Of a stretch of DNA of 12,015 nucleotides, positions 1 through 5,615 are shown in pieces. Location of the stretch: positions 1 to 12,015 of the forward strand of contig DDQB01000093.1 in NCBI GenBank assembly GCA_002342505.1, written 5' to 3'. The DNA comes from Acidaminococcaceae bacterium UBA2453. GTDB lineage: Bacteria > Bacillota > Negativicutes > Acidaminococcales > Acidaminococcaceae. The notes under the pieces were generated by a model. It saw nothing but the letters and a program-made list of their open reading frames with translations. It made no database searches and was not told the origin of the DNA. Both the position numbers and the translations under genes were made by a program. Numbering within the stretch: the first letter of the stretch is position 1; every line of letters starts with the position of its first letter.

Positions 1-2
1 CG

Positions 3-56
3 GGCCACACAAATTACAATTTAGAAAGCGAAACTGCATTATGGTTGAAACGATGA
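3..56 (+). CDS. Possible C-terminal tail of an upstream gene (partial)
   Basis: Frame 3 is open from the left edge to a TGA at 54-56 and encodes 17 residues ending ETALWLKR. If real, this is the end of a gene that runs in from the left. Its stop would form an ATGA overlap with the internal mtnA ATG at 53, or overlap the mtnA start at 41 by 16 nt. Frame 1 instead closes with a TAG at 22-24, which would leave a 16-nt spacer before mtnA. The fragment is too short to choose between the two or to name a family. A phosphorylase gene here would make pathway sense, but nothing in these residues shows it. Confidence 0.2.
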   Translation, partial: GHTNYNLESETALWLKR

Positions 57-1306
57 AATGGGAAAGGGGCAAACTGATCCTGCTGGACCAAACGCAACTT
101 CCCCTGAAAGTGGAATGGATTCCCTGCAACACATATCAGCGCGTGGGGGAAGCCATACAAAAATTAGAAGTACGCGGCGCTCCGGCTATTGGAGCGGCGG
201 CGGCTTTTGCCATGGTTCTTGCATGGCGGCAGATTTCGGGAAACGAAACAAATTCTGAAAAGAAAAAAGAAACAGCAAAAAATAAAAATATTGCAGACGC
301 AAAACAAAAAAGCGTTGTAAACAAAAATAAAAAAGTTGAAGAACAAAATTTTGTGACCGGAACAAAGTTGCAGACGTATGCCGCTATGGTTTTGGGAAAA
401 GATTTCAGCGAACAATCTGAAACGGTTCCGCTGACGCAAAAAATTTTGTTACAGAAATTTAACGCAGCCCGCAATGAATTAGACGCGGCCCGTCCAACAG
501 CGGTGAATCTTTCCTGGGCTACAAAAGTAATGTACGACGCGGCCTGCAATATGTCGGAAGCCAATTTAAACGCAGAACAAATTTCAAACGAATTGGAAGC
601 GCTGGCAATTAAAATTTACGAGCAGGACATTGCCAAAAATAAAAAGATGGGCGAGCACGGCGCAGCAATTGTTCCGGATGAGGCTGTCATCTTAACCCAC
701 TGCAATGCAGGGGCGCTTGCCACCTGCGGCTGGGGCACGGCGCTGGGCGTGATCCGTTCCGCTCACGAACAGGGCAAGGTGAAGATGGTTTATTCCGACG
801 AAACCCGGCCTTTGTTGCAAGGTTCGCGCCTTACTGCCTGGGAGCTGTTGGAAGACAATATTCCCGTCACTACCATCACCGATAACATGGCGGCCTGGTC
901 CATGAAGACCAAAGGCATCAACATCGTCATCACAGGTGCGGATCGTATCGCAGCCAACGGGGACACTGCAAACAAGATCGGTACCTACGGCGTGGCGCTG
1001 GCGGCCAAGGCCCACGGCATTCCTTTTTATATCGCAGCCCCTGCCAGCACGTTCGATTTTTCTATCAAAAGTGGCTCTCAGATTCCCATTGAAGAACGTA
1101 AGGCAGAGGAAGTGCGTAATTTCCAAGGCGCTGTTTCCGCGCCGCCGCAAGTCAGCGTATTCAATCCGTCTTTTGACGTAACCCCGGCAAAACTTATCGC
1201 CGGCATCATTACAGAATACGGGGTGCTGAAGCCCCCATACAAAAAATCTATTGCAGAGTTAAAAGAAAAGGTACTTAAGGAGGAACTCTTTACATGGAAA
1301 GCATAA
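41..1306 (+). CDS. mtnA: S-methyl-5-thioribose-1-phosphate isomerase with a large internal insertion
   Basis: MtnA interconverts 5-methylthioribose-1-phosphate and 5-methylthioribulose-1-phosphate in methionine salvage; related enzymes also act on 5-deoxyribose-1-phosphate. It is cytosolic. Visible family motifs are VRGAPAIG (residues 44-51), RPTAVNLSWA (151-160), the catalytic cysteine in HCNAG (Cys221), ETRPLLQGSRLTAWEL (254-269), the catalytic aspartate in GADRIAANGDTANKIGTYG (Asp301), and FNPSFDVTP near the C-terminus. The protein has 421 residues against roughly 340-355 for the family. The excess lies between residues about 66 and 138, a Lys/Asn/Glu-rich segment encoded by A-rich DNA, while the rest of the fold looks intact. 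The ATG at 41 has only a weak upstream AGAAAG. The ATG at 53 is an alternative that removes four residues. The gene overlaps ahcY by 13 nt, so the two are probably co-translated. Confidence 0.95.
   Translation: MVETMKWERGKLILLDQTQLPLKVEWIPCNTYQRVGEAIQKLEVRGAPAIGAAAAFAMVLAWRQISGNETNSEKKKETAKNKNIADAKQKSVVNKNKKVEEQNFVTGTKLQTYAAMVLGKDFSEQSETVPLTQKILLQKFNAARNELDAARPTAVNLSWATKVMYDAACNMSEANLNAEQISNELEALAIKIYEQDIAKNKKMGEHGAAIVPDEAVILTHCNAGALATCGWGTALGVIRSAHEQGKVKMVYSDETRPLLQGSRLTAWELLEDNIPVTTITDNMAAWSMKTKGINIVITGADRIAANGDTANKIGTYGVALAAKAHGIPFYIAAPASTFDFSIKSGSQIPIEERKAEEVRNFQGAVSAPPQVSVFNPSFDVTPAKLIAGIITEYGVLKPPYKKSIAELKEKVLKEELFTWKA
240..455 (+). other. A-rich low-complexity insertion within mtnA
   Basis: Codons about 67-138 of mtnA separate the AAAAFAMVLAW helix from FNAARNELDAARPTA. 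In B. subtilis MtnA the same two motifs are about 31 residues apart; here they are about 94 apart, an excess of about 63 residues. The first half is dominated by Lys, Asn, Glu and Ala with runs such as EKKKETAKNKN. The second half (TYAAMVLGKDFSEQSETVPLTQ) is more ordinary. The reading frame is kept throughout, and the flanking motifs read smoothly into it. The DNA is visibly richer in A than the rest of the gene. It has no intein or transposon signature. Confidence 0.7.
1277..1284 (+). promoter_or_regulatory. Shine-Dalgarno site for ahcY inside mtnA
   Basis: AAGGAGGA lies 9 nt upstream of the ahcY ATG at 1294 and within the last codons of mtnA. It is a near-perfect anti-16S match and fixes the ahcY start, giving a 13-nt overlap with the end of mtnA. 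Confidence 0.85.
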
Positions 1307-2538
1307 TTCGCGACATCTCCCTGGCAGAAAGCGGCCAGAAAAAAATCGACTGGGTAAAAGGCCATATGCCTTTGTTAAATTATTTTAACGAAAAGTATGC
1401 GCCCACTCAGTTATTTAAAGGGATAAACATGGTGGTCACCATCCATCTGGAAGCCAAGACCGCCTATCTGGCCCTGACGCTGAAAAACTGCGGAGCCAAT
1501 GTGACCGTAACAGGAAGCAACCCGCTTTCCACACAGGACGATGTGGCGGCGGCTCTGGTAGCAAAGGGCATAAATGTATTTGCCACTCACGGCTGCACCG
1601 GCGAAGAATATGACATGTATCTGGACAAAGCCCTGGATTCCCATCCCCAGTTAATTGTGGATGATGGCGGCGACCTGGTAAACATGCTGCACACAAAACG
1701 CCAGGAACTGATTCCCGGACTGTGGGGCGGCAGCGAAGAAACCACCACCGGCGTAATGCGCCTTCGCGCCCTGGCGGAAGCAGGAAAACTGGCTTTTCCC
1801 ATGATCGCGGTCAACGACAGCAACTGCAAATATCTATTTGATAACCGTTACGGCACAGGCCAGAGCGTATGGGACGGCATTATGCGCACCTCCAACCTGA
1901 TCGTAGCCGGAAAAACCGTAGTTGTGGCCGGCTATGGCTGGTGCGGTAAAGGCGTGGCCATGCGCGCCAAAGGCATGGGCGCCCGGGTCATCGTAACGGA
2001 AGTGAATCCCATTAAAGGCATCGAAGCCGTGTTTGACGGATTTGAAACGCTCCCCATGTCCGAAGCGGCAAAGAAAGGGGATATCTTTATCACTGTCACC
2101 GGCTGCAAGGATGTCATTCGCAAAGAACATATGGAAGTAATGAAGGACGGCGTACTTCTGGCCAATGCCGGACATTTTGATGTGGAGATCAACAAGCCGG
2201 ATCTGGAAGCATTAAGTGTAAAACCGCCCTTTGAAGCCCGCAACAATATTATGGGTTACACACTGTCCAACGGACATCAGCTGAACCTGTTGGGCGAGGG
2301 GCGTCTGGTGAACCTGGCCTGCGGCGACGGGCACCCGGCTGAAGTGATGGACCTGAGTTTTGCCATGCAGTTCCTGGCCATGCGCCATGTGTTGGAAAAC
2401 AAAGGCAAACTGGAAAACAAACTCTACCTGCTGCCGGAAGAACTGGATCAGGAAGTGGCGTCCATCAAACTGAAAGCCATGGGCTTTGATGTGGACACGC
2501 TGACAGAAGAACAGTACAAGTATCTGCATCAGGCGTAA
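1294..2538 (+). CDS. ahcY: Adenosylhomocysteinase family protein (SAH or S-inosylhomocysteine hydrolase)
   Basis: AhcY reversibly hydrolyses S-adenosylhomocysteine to homocysteine and adenosine using tightly bound NAD+, relieving product inhibition of methyltransferases. Conserved residues are visible: His51, Asp124 in VDDGGD, Glu149 in GGSEETTTG, Lys179/Asp183/Asn184 in NDSNCKYLFDNRYGTG, the NAD-binding GYGWCGKG (213-220), His294 in NAGHFDVEI and GDGHPAEVMDLSFA (344-357). At 414 residues it lacks both the extra loop of the longer bacterial/eukaryotic form and the C-terminal KPxHYRY tail, ending instead in EEQYKYL. That is the short Thermotoga/archaeal type. This subgroup includes a methanogen enzyme that prefers S-inosylhomocysteine, so substrate preference here is open. 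It overlaps mtnA by 13 nt and is followed by a terminator-like hairpin. Confidence 0.96.
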   Translation: MESIIRDISLAESGQKKIDWVKGHMPLLNYFNEKYAPTQLFKGINMVVTIHLEAKTAYLALTLKNCGANVTVTGSNPLSTQDDVAAALVAKGINVFATHGCTGEEYDMYLDKALDSHPQLIVDDGGDLVNMLHTKRQELIPGLWGGSEETTTGVMRLRALAEAGKLAFPMIAVNDSNCKYLFDNRYGTGQSVWDGIMRTSNLIVAGKTVVVAGYGWCGKGVAMRAKGMGARVIVTEVNPIKGIEAVFDGFETLPMSEAAKKGDIFITVTGCKDVIRKEHMEVMKDGVLLANAGHFDVEINKPDLEALSVKPPFEARNNIMGYTLSNGHQLNLLGEGRLVNLACGDGHPAEVMDLSFAMQFLAMRHVLENKGKLENKLYLLPEELDQEVASIKLKAMGFDVDTLTEEQYKYLHQA

Positions 2539-2608
2539 GCGTTAAAGTACAGGCAGATGTAAATTCCGGTCAATTCCATTTAAAAATTACAATTTAAAAC
2601 AAAGATAA

Positions 2609-2649
2609 GAAAAAGACATCGGAAAATCATTTTTTTCGATGCCTTTTTC
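2609..2649 (+). terminator. Terminator-like hairpin after ahcY
   Basis: GAAAAAGACATCG (2609-2621) pairs with CGATGCCTTTTTC (2637-2649), a 13-bp stem with one A/C mismatch and a 15-nt loop. The A-run on the left arm and T-run on the right arm are typical of a rho-independent terminator that can work in both directions. It lies 70 nt after the ahcY stop and just before the next promoter. Confidence 0.65.
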
Positions 2650-2671
2650 AGTTTCATACGCACGGATTTAA

Positions 2672-2680
2672 TGGTATAAT
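2672..2680 (+). promoter_or_regulatory. Extended -10 promoter for the PPC/DUF296 gene
   Basis: TGGTATAAT contains a perfect TATAAT hexamer (2675-2680) preceded by the TGn extension at 2672-2674. The corresponding -35 position (about 2652-2657, TTTCAT) is poor, as is common for extended -10 promoters. Transcription would start near 2687 and give a leader of about 110 nt. Confidence 0.6.
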
Positions 2681-2723
2681 AAATAATATAGAAGATGATT
2701 TTAAAGTAAAGCGCAGCATGCAA

Positions 2724-2744
2724 TTGCCGTACGAAATACGGCAA
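2724..2744 (+). promoter_or_regulatory. Perfect hairpin in the leader of the PPC/DUF296 gene
   Basis: TTGCCGTA (2724-2731) and TACGGCAA (2737-2744) form a perfect 8-bp stem closed by a CGAAA loop. It lies about 40 nt downstream of the predicted transcription start and about 50 nt before the start codon. There is no T-run after it, so it is unlikely to be a terminator. It could be an operator for a dimeric regulator or an mRNA structure. Confidence 0.5.
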
Positions 2745-2797
2745 ACCAGTATAAGGTTGTTAATTTGTTACAGATATTTCGAAAGGAGCAGAATTAA

Positions 2798-3223
2798 ATG
2801 GAATACAAAAAATTCAGCGATACATATGTTGTACGTCTTGACCGCGGCGAAGAAATCATTGCGTCGCTCACAAAACTTTGCGAAACTGAACAGATCGCCC
2901 TGGCATCCATCGAAGGACTGGGCGCTGCCGACCATGCGGTCGTGGGCCTTTACGATGTAGGCAAAAAAGAATATCACAAGACTGAATTTTCCGGTCCAAT
3001 GGAAATTACCGCGCTGGCCGGAAATGTTTCGCGCAAGGACGGCGAAGTGTACCTGCACATTCATATCAGTTTCTGCGACGAACAGATGAACCTCCACGGC
3101 GGCCACCTGAACGAATGCCGCATCTCCGCAACCTGCGAAATTTTTGTGCGCGCCATTCCCGGTACGGTGAACCGCCGTTTTGATGCGGACGGAGTAGGAC
3201 TGAACCTGTATGATTTTTCGTAA
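2798..3223 (+). CDS. PPC/DUF296 domain protein
   Basis: This 141-residue protein is a single PPC (plants and prokaryotes conserved, DUF296) domain, the fold also found joined to AT-hooks in plants. Diagnostic features are RLDRGEEII near residues 13-21, ASIEGLGA (36-43), LHIHISF (86-92) and HGGHL (100-104) followed by ECRISATCEIFV. The clustered histidines His87, His89, His100 and His103 resemble the metal-binding set seen in bacterial PPC structures. The usual annotation is DNA-binding protein, but the bacterial function is unproven. A strong GAAAGGAG site precedes the ATG. Its last codons overlap the probable start of the transporter gene by 14 nt, so the two are probably co-transcribed from the promoter at 2672. 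Confidence 0.88.
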   Translation: MEYKKFSDTYVVRLDRGEEIIASLTKLCETEQIALASIEGLGAADHAVVGLYDVGKKEYHKTEFSGPMEITALAGNVSRKDGEVYLHIHISFCDEQMNLHGGHLNECRISATCEIFVRAIPGTVNRRFDADGVGLNLYDFS

Positions 3224-3228
3224 CCGTG
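3200..3228 (+). repeat. 29-nt direct repeat, left copy
   Basis: This copy spans the last eight codons and stop of the PPC gene plus five bases. It begins CTGAACCTG and ends TTTTCGTAACCGTG, and matches 4412-4440 at 27 of 29 positions. The differences are a T/C at 3209 and a T/C at 3214. Confidence 0.85.
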
Positions 3229-4067
3229 GTATTTTTTACAGCATGTACATCCTTTCCATGCTGCTGTTTGGTACAAACGGATATCTTGTGTCGCATATCT
3301 CGCTGCAGAGCAGTCAGATCGTTCTCGTGAGGACGCTAATTGGAGGATTTTTGTTGTCAGCATTGGTCCTGCTGCAGAAAGATGTTACATTTAGCCGGAT
3401 TAAAGCGGAACTTCGCAATCTTCTTGCAGGAGGCATCTCCCTCGGCTTAAACTGGGTGGCGCTGTTTGCCGCGTACCGGATGTTGAATGTCAGCCTGGCT
3501 ACACTGATTTATTATGCAGGTCCCATGCTGGTATTGCTGCTCTCGCCCTGGCTGTTCCGTGAAAAGCTTACAAAGAGGAAACTGACTGCCGTTATGATCG
3601 TTGCTATCGGGTTACTGTGTATTACCGGTAGTATTGCTGCCGGCAAACTGAGTATGGCAGGACTATTTACAGCGATTGGTTCAGCGTTGTTTTATGCAGC
3701 TCTAATCGTCTTCAACAAAAAAATCAGAAACACCAGCGGATTACAGACAGCAGCTATAGAACTCGATGTAGCCTTTGTGGTTGTATTGTTGTACGTGCTT
3801 TTTACCTCGGGATTTTCTTACCCGCTGGCAGCCGACATACCATATCTTCTGGTAATCGGTCTTCTGAACACGGGGCTTGCTTATTTTCTTTATTTTTCCA
3901 GTATGCAGCAGCTGCCTGCCCAGTCAGTTGCGCTTGTCAGTTATATTGATCCGGTCTCGGCCTTATTGTTTTCCGCCTGGCTGCTGGGCGAAAACATGAC
4001 GCTGCTGCAGATAGCTGGAGCTGTTTTCATTATCGGCGGCGCCATCATGGGGGAACTGAAAGACTGA
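3210..4067 (+). CDS. EamA/DMT family permease
   Basis: This 285-residue inner-membrane protein has the length and hydrophobic pattern of the drug/metabolite transporter superfamily, with ten predicted helices in two EamA repeats. Each repeat ends with the recognisable family pattern: SLATLIYYAGPMLVLLLSPW followed by REKLTKRKL in the first (about residues 94-125), and VALVSYIDPVSALLFSAWLL followed by GENMTLLQIAG in the second (about 240-270). The ATG at 3210 gives a positively charged start (MIFRNRG) before helix 1 and overlaps the PPC gene by 14 nt. The ATG at 3243 is an alternative without a clear ribosome site. The substrate cannot be read from sequence; DMT members export amino acids, nucleosides or metabolites. 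Confidence 0.9.
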   Translation: MIFRNRGIFYSMYILSMLLFGTNGYLVSHISLQSSQIVLVRTLIGGFLLSALVLLQKDVTFSRIKAELRNLLAGGISLGLNWVALFAAYRMLNVSLATLIYYAGPMLVLLLSPWLFREKLTKRKLTAVMIVAIGLLCITGSIAAGKLSMAGLFTAIGSALFYAALIVFNKKIRNTSGLQTAAIELDVAFVVVLLYVLFTSGFSYPLAADIPYLLVIGLLNTGLAYFLYFSSMQQLPAQSVALVSYIDPVSALLFSAWLLGENMTLLQIAGAVFIIGGAIMGELKD

Positions 4068-4177
4068 TGGCTTTAAACGCAACTGGAAAGAAACTGCGCG
4101 GAAAAACGGACAGAATTTTACTATATATTTTACAACAAAGCCGATTAGAAATTTGGTTGAAGAGGAGGCGTGTAATC
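4068..4177 (+). other. 110-nt spacer between the transporter and the small protein gene
   Basis: No coding signal stands out. An in-frame upstream ATG at 4067 exists but has no ribosome site. The AT-rich stretch TTTACTATATATTTTAC contains possible -10 hexamers, but no matching -35 is evident. I see no hairpin of note. Confidence 0.4.
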
Positions 4178-4435
4178 ATGATCACAGCAAAACAGGCTTA
4201 CGAAATTGCCAAAGAGTGGATGGGACCCTTTGCGTTAGTCAGCGCCGGTTACGAAATCGAAAGCCATTATATTTTTCTCCGGGAGCATAACAGGGGAAAA
4301 CTCTGGACAGATCACGCTTCTTTCTGGATCGACAAAACAAACGGCGCGTTAAAAATCGTATCAGCCATCCCGGCAACAAAAGAATTTGAAATGATGCAGC
4401 AGGGCAAGCCGCTGAACCTGCATGACTTTTCGTAA
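4178..4435 (+). CDS. Small YrhB/Imm35-like protein
   Basis: The start at 4178 is set by AGAGGAGG (4161-4168), which gives an 85-residue soluble protein with no signal peptide. Its layout resembles E. coli YrhB and related immunity-protein-35-like proteins: an N-terminal MITAKQAYEIAKEWM helix, a central strand with HYIFLREH, then ASFWIDKTNGALKIVSA and a charged/polar end. YrhB is described as a small chaperone-like protein, and Imm35 members are predicted antitoxins. No toxin partner is visible nearby. The match is by eye only. The final codons (LNLHDFS) are the second copy of the 29-nt repeat and are nearly the same as the end of the PPC protein (LNLYDFS), so the tail may have been acquired. 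Confidence 0.75.
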   Translation: MITAKQAYEIAKEWMGPFALVSAGYEIESHYIFLREHNRGKLWTDHASFWIDKTNGALKIVSAIPATKEFEMMQQGKPLNLHDFS

Positions 4436-4440
4436 CCGTG
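4412..4440 (+). repeat. 29-nt direct repeat, right copy
   Basis: Near-identical (27/29) to 3200-3228. It again covers the final codons, the TAA stop and the CCGTG that follows. The frame used by the transporter in the left copy is also open here and reads MTFRNRDVF, parallel to the transporter start MIFRNRGIF, but it stops after 20 codons. Confidence 0.85.
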
Positions 4441-4598
4441 ATGTTTTCGCGCAAACGCAAAGCCTCCGCACTCTTACAGTTTGAATTGACTATCCTGCAG
4501 TTATTTTTCTATCAAAAATTCCAACAATGTCTATCTTTAATAACTTAAGAGTAGGTGGAACCGAAGCCAAGTAACCATGCTTGTTTGCGTTTCGAGGC

Positions 4599-4616
4599 TG
4601 GTCGTTTTTACGACCA
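4599..4616 (+). repeat. Perfect inverted repeat TGGTCGT-TTTT-ACGACCA
   Basis: The arms 4599-4605 and 4610-4616 are exact reverse complements around a TTTT loop. No T-run follows, so a simple terminator is unlikely. It could be part of a degraded repeat element or a structured RNA. Confidence 0.6.
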
Positions 4617-4629
4617 AAGTTATAAAGAA

Positions 4630-4672
4630 ATGAGTCTTTTCTTGAAATTAGCATAATGAACCTTTTCTTGAA
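4630..4672 (+). repeat. Imperfect direct repeat, two 17-nt units
   Basis: ATGAGTCTTTTCTTGAA (4630-4646) and ATGAACCTTTTCTTGAA (4656-4672) match at 15 of 17 positions with a 26-nt period. There is no open frame across them that looks like a gene. Confidence 0.6.
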
Positions 4673-4691
4673 GAGGATTTTGAGCCTGGGG

Positions 4692-4721
4692 GGTAACGTT
4701 ATCGTTATCGTTACCATTATC
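4692..4721 (+). repeat. GTTATC hexamer repeats with an embedded palindrome
   Basis: Two exact GTTATC units (4698-4709) are followed by GTTACC and ATTATC. GGTAACG (4692-4698) and CGTTACC (4709-4715) are exact reverse complements around a 10-nt loop. The position, about 70-90 nt before the next start codon, would suit an operator. Confidence 0.55.
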
Positions 4722-4784
4722 GCCAATGTCTGTTAGAAGCAAAAAAGTGACGATAAAAAAGCGTTATTAATGAGAGGATTTAAA

Positions 4785-5531
4785 ATGATTAAAGTTTTAT
4801 ATTTTTTAATTTGCTTATTGTTCATAGTCAACCCGGTTTACGCGGAAAAAACAGAATGGATCGATTCAGGTTACAATTTTACTAAAGTAAAAAGTATTTG
4901 CATAGATTATGCTGCTTCTCCCGAAATAACAGACGGCGTTCGCGACAAGGAAGCAAGAGAATTATTTTTTGCGCAGGTCAAAAAAGATATTGCCGATAAA
5001 CTTTCAAAACAAAAATATAAAGTTGATTCGATTGCTGCAGCAAAAGAAAATTTTATGAAGAGTGAAGGAACTGTCGCAAAAGAATTTGTGAAAGATATTT
5101 CTGATGAACAGCAGCCCCGTTTCGAAAAATATCTGCTTGACAATTATGATTTGCTTATCAAATGTGTCGTTTCACAATATGATACCGGTAAAAAATTTAT
5201 GGAAGCACATACTTATACGGCAATGGTTCCGGTTACCACAACAGTGTTAGACGCAACAGGGCAATATCAAATGATCACAATACAGCAACAACAGGTCTAC
5301 AATATTCCCGCAGGAGATTATCCCGCTGCATTTGTACAGGCACGGTTTGATGCGATGGATGCGAAAACAAATCAAAAAGTGTGGTCGCTAGATGATAAAC
5401 GCGATAAAATAGATGAAACGGGAATCTCAGGTATCAAACCGACGGAATTATTTAAGCAGATGATCGCTGACTTCGGTGAAAATTTAAGAAAGAACTTAAA
5501 AAGCAGAAAACCTGTTGAAAAGAAAATGTAA
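4785..5531 (+). CDS. Exported protein of unknown function, 248 aa
   Basis: The start at 4785 is preferred over the in-frame ATG at 4770 because GAGAGGA (4772-4778) sits 6 nt before it. The protein opens with a Sec signal peptide: MIK, a hydrophobic core, then VYA|EKT with cleavage near residue 20. In a diderm cell the mature protein would be periplasmic. The mature part (strand-like NFTKVKSICIDYA, a long helix with FFAQVKKDIADKLSKQKY, then DLLIKCVVSQYDTG and ARFDAMDAKTNQKVWSLDDKRD) resembles the alpha/beta layout of DUF4136 and related lipoprotein-like families, but this is only a fold impression. The gene is more AT-rich than mtnA, ahcY or nfnAB, with frequent AAA/ATT codons, which may mark it as recently acquired or weakly expressed. 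Confidence 0.8.
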   Translation: MIKVLYFLICLLFIVNPVYAEKTEWIDSGYNFTKVKSICIDYAASPEITDGVRDKEARELFFAQVKKDIADKLSKQKYKVDSIAAAKENFMKSEGTVAKEFVKDISDEQQPRFEKYLLDNYDLLIKCVVSQYDTGKKFMEAHTYTAMVPVTTTVLDATGQYQMITIQQQQVYNIPAGDYPAAFVQARFDAMDAKTNQKVWSLDDKRDKIDETGISGIKPTELFKQMIADFGENLRKNLKSRKPVEKKM

Positions 5532-5534
5532 TAA

Positions 5535-5566
5535 GTAATAAAGCGATGATGTAATAAAGCGATGAT
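5535..5566 (+). repeat. 16-nt perfect tandem duplication
   Basis: GTAATAAAGCGATGAT occurs at 5535-5550 and again at 5551-5566, directly after the stop of the preceding gene. A partial unit (GTAATAA) at 5528-5534 includes that stop codon. Confidence 0.85.
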
Positions 5567-5600
5567 AAAAAGGCAACGATAAAACCAAAAGGCAAATTAC

Positions 5601-5608
5601 AGGAGGTG
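5601..5608 (+). promoter_or_regulatory. Strong Shine-Dalgarno for the DUF3298-like gene
   Basis: AGGAGGTG, 7 nt before the ATG at 5616, is a full anti-Shine-Dalgarno complement and settles the start codon. Confidence 0.85.
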
Positions 5609-5615
5609 TTGGGAA

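Larger units (their letters stand above)
4436..4769 (+). other. 334-nt intergenic region with hairpins and short repeats
   Basis: No convincing gene on either strand. It holds a perfect 7-bp hairpin with a TTTT loop at 4599-4616, a 17-nt imperfect direct repeat at 4630-4646 and 4656-4672 (15/17 identical), and a GTTATC tandem stretch at 4698-4721 that also forms a 7-bp stem (4692-4698 with 4709-4715). A weak TTGACT (4486-4491) could be a -35 box, but no good -10 follows. The promoter of the next gene must lie here if it is not co-transcribed. Confidence 0.55.

Noticed and set aside
240..455. Intein or mobile element inside mtnA
   Set aside because: There are no splice-junction residues, homing endonuclease motifs, terminal repeats or target duplication. 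The insertion is simply low-complexity and in frame.
692..1150. 152-residue open frame on the - strand
   Set aside because: Antisense shadow of the conserved catalytic half of mtnA, with a composition typical of a reverse-frame artefact.
2757..2772. Rex-type redox operator in TTGTTAATTTGTTACA
   Set aside because: The left half resembles a Rex half-site, but the right half is not its inverted partner.
1..2797. SAM or SAH riboswitch upstream of mtnA or in the ahcY downstream region
   Set aside because: Only 40 nt precede mtnA and they do not fold into a known aptamer. The 2539-2797 region shows only a terminator, a promoter and a simple hairpin.
4490..4726. 78-residue open frame on the - strand in the intergenic region
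   Set aside because: It reads through the GTTATC repeats (giving MVTITIT) and the hairpins, has no convincing ribosome site and matches no family. The DNA features explain it better.
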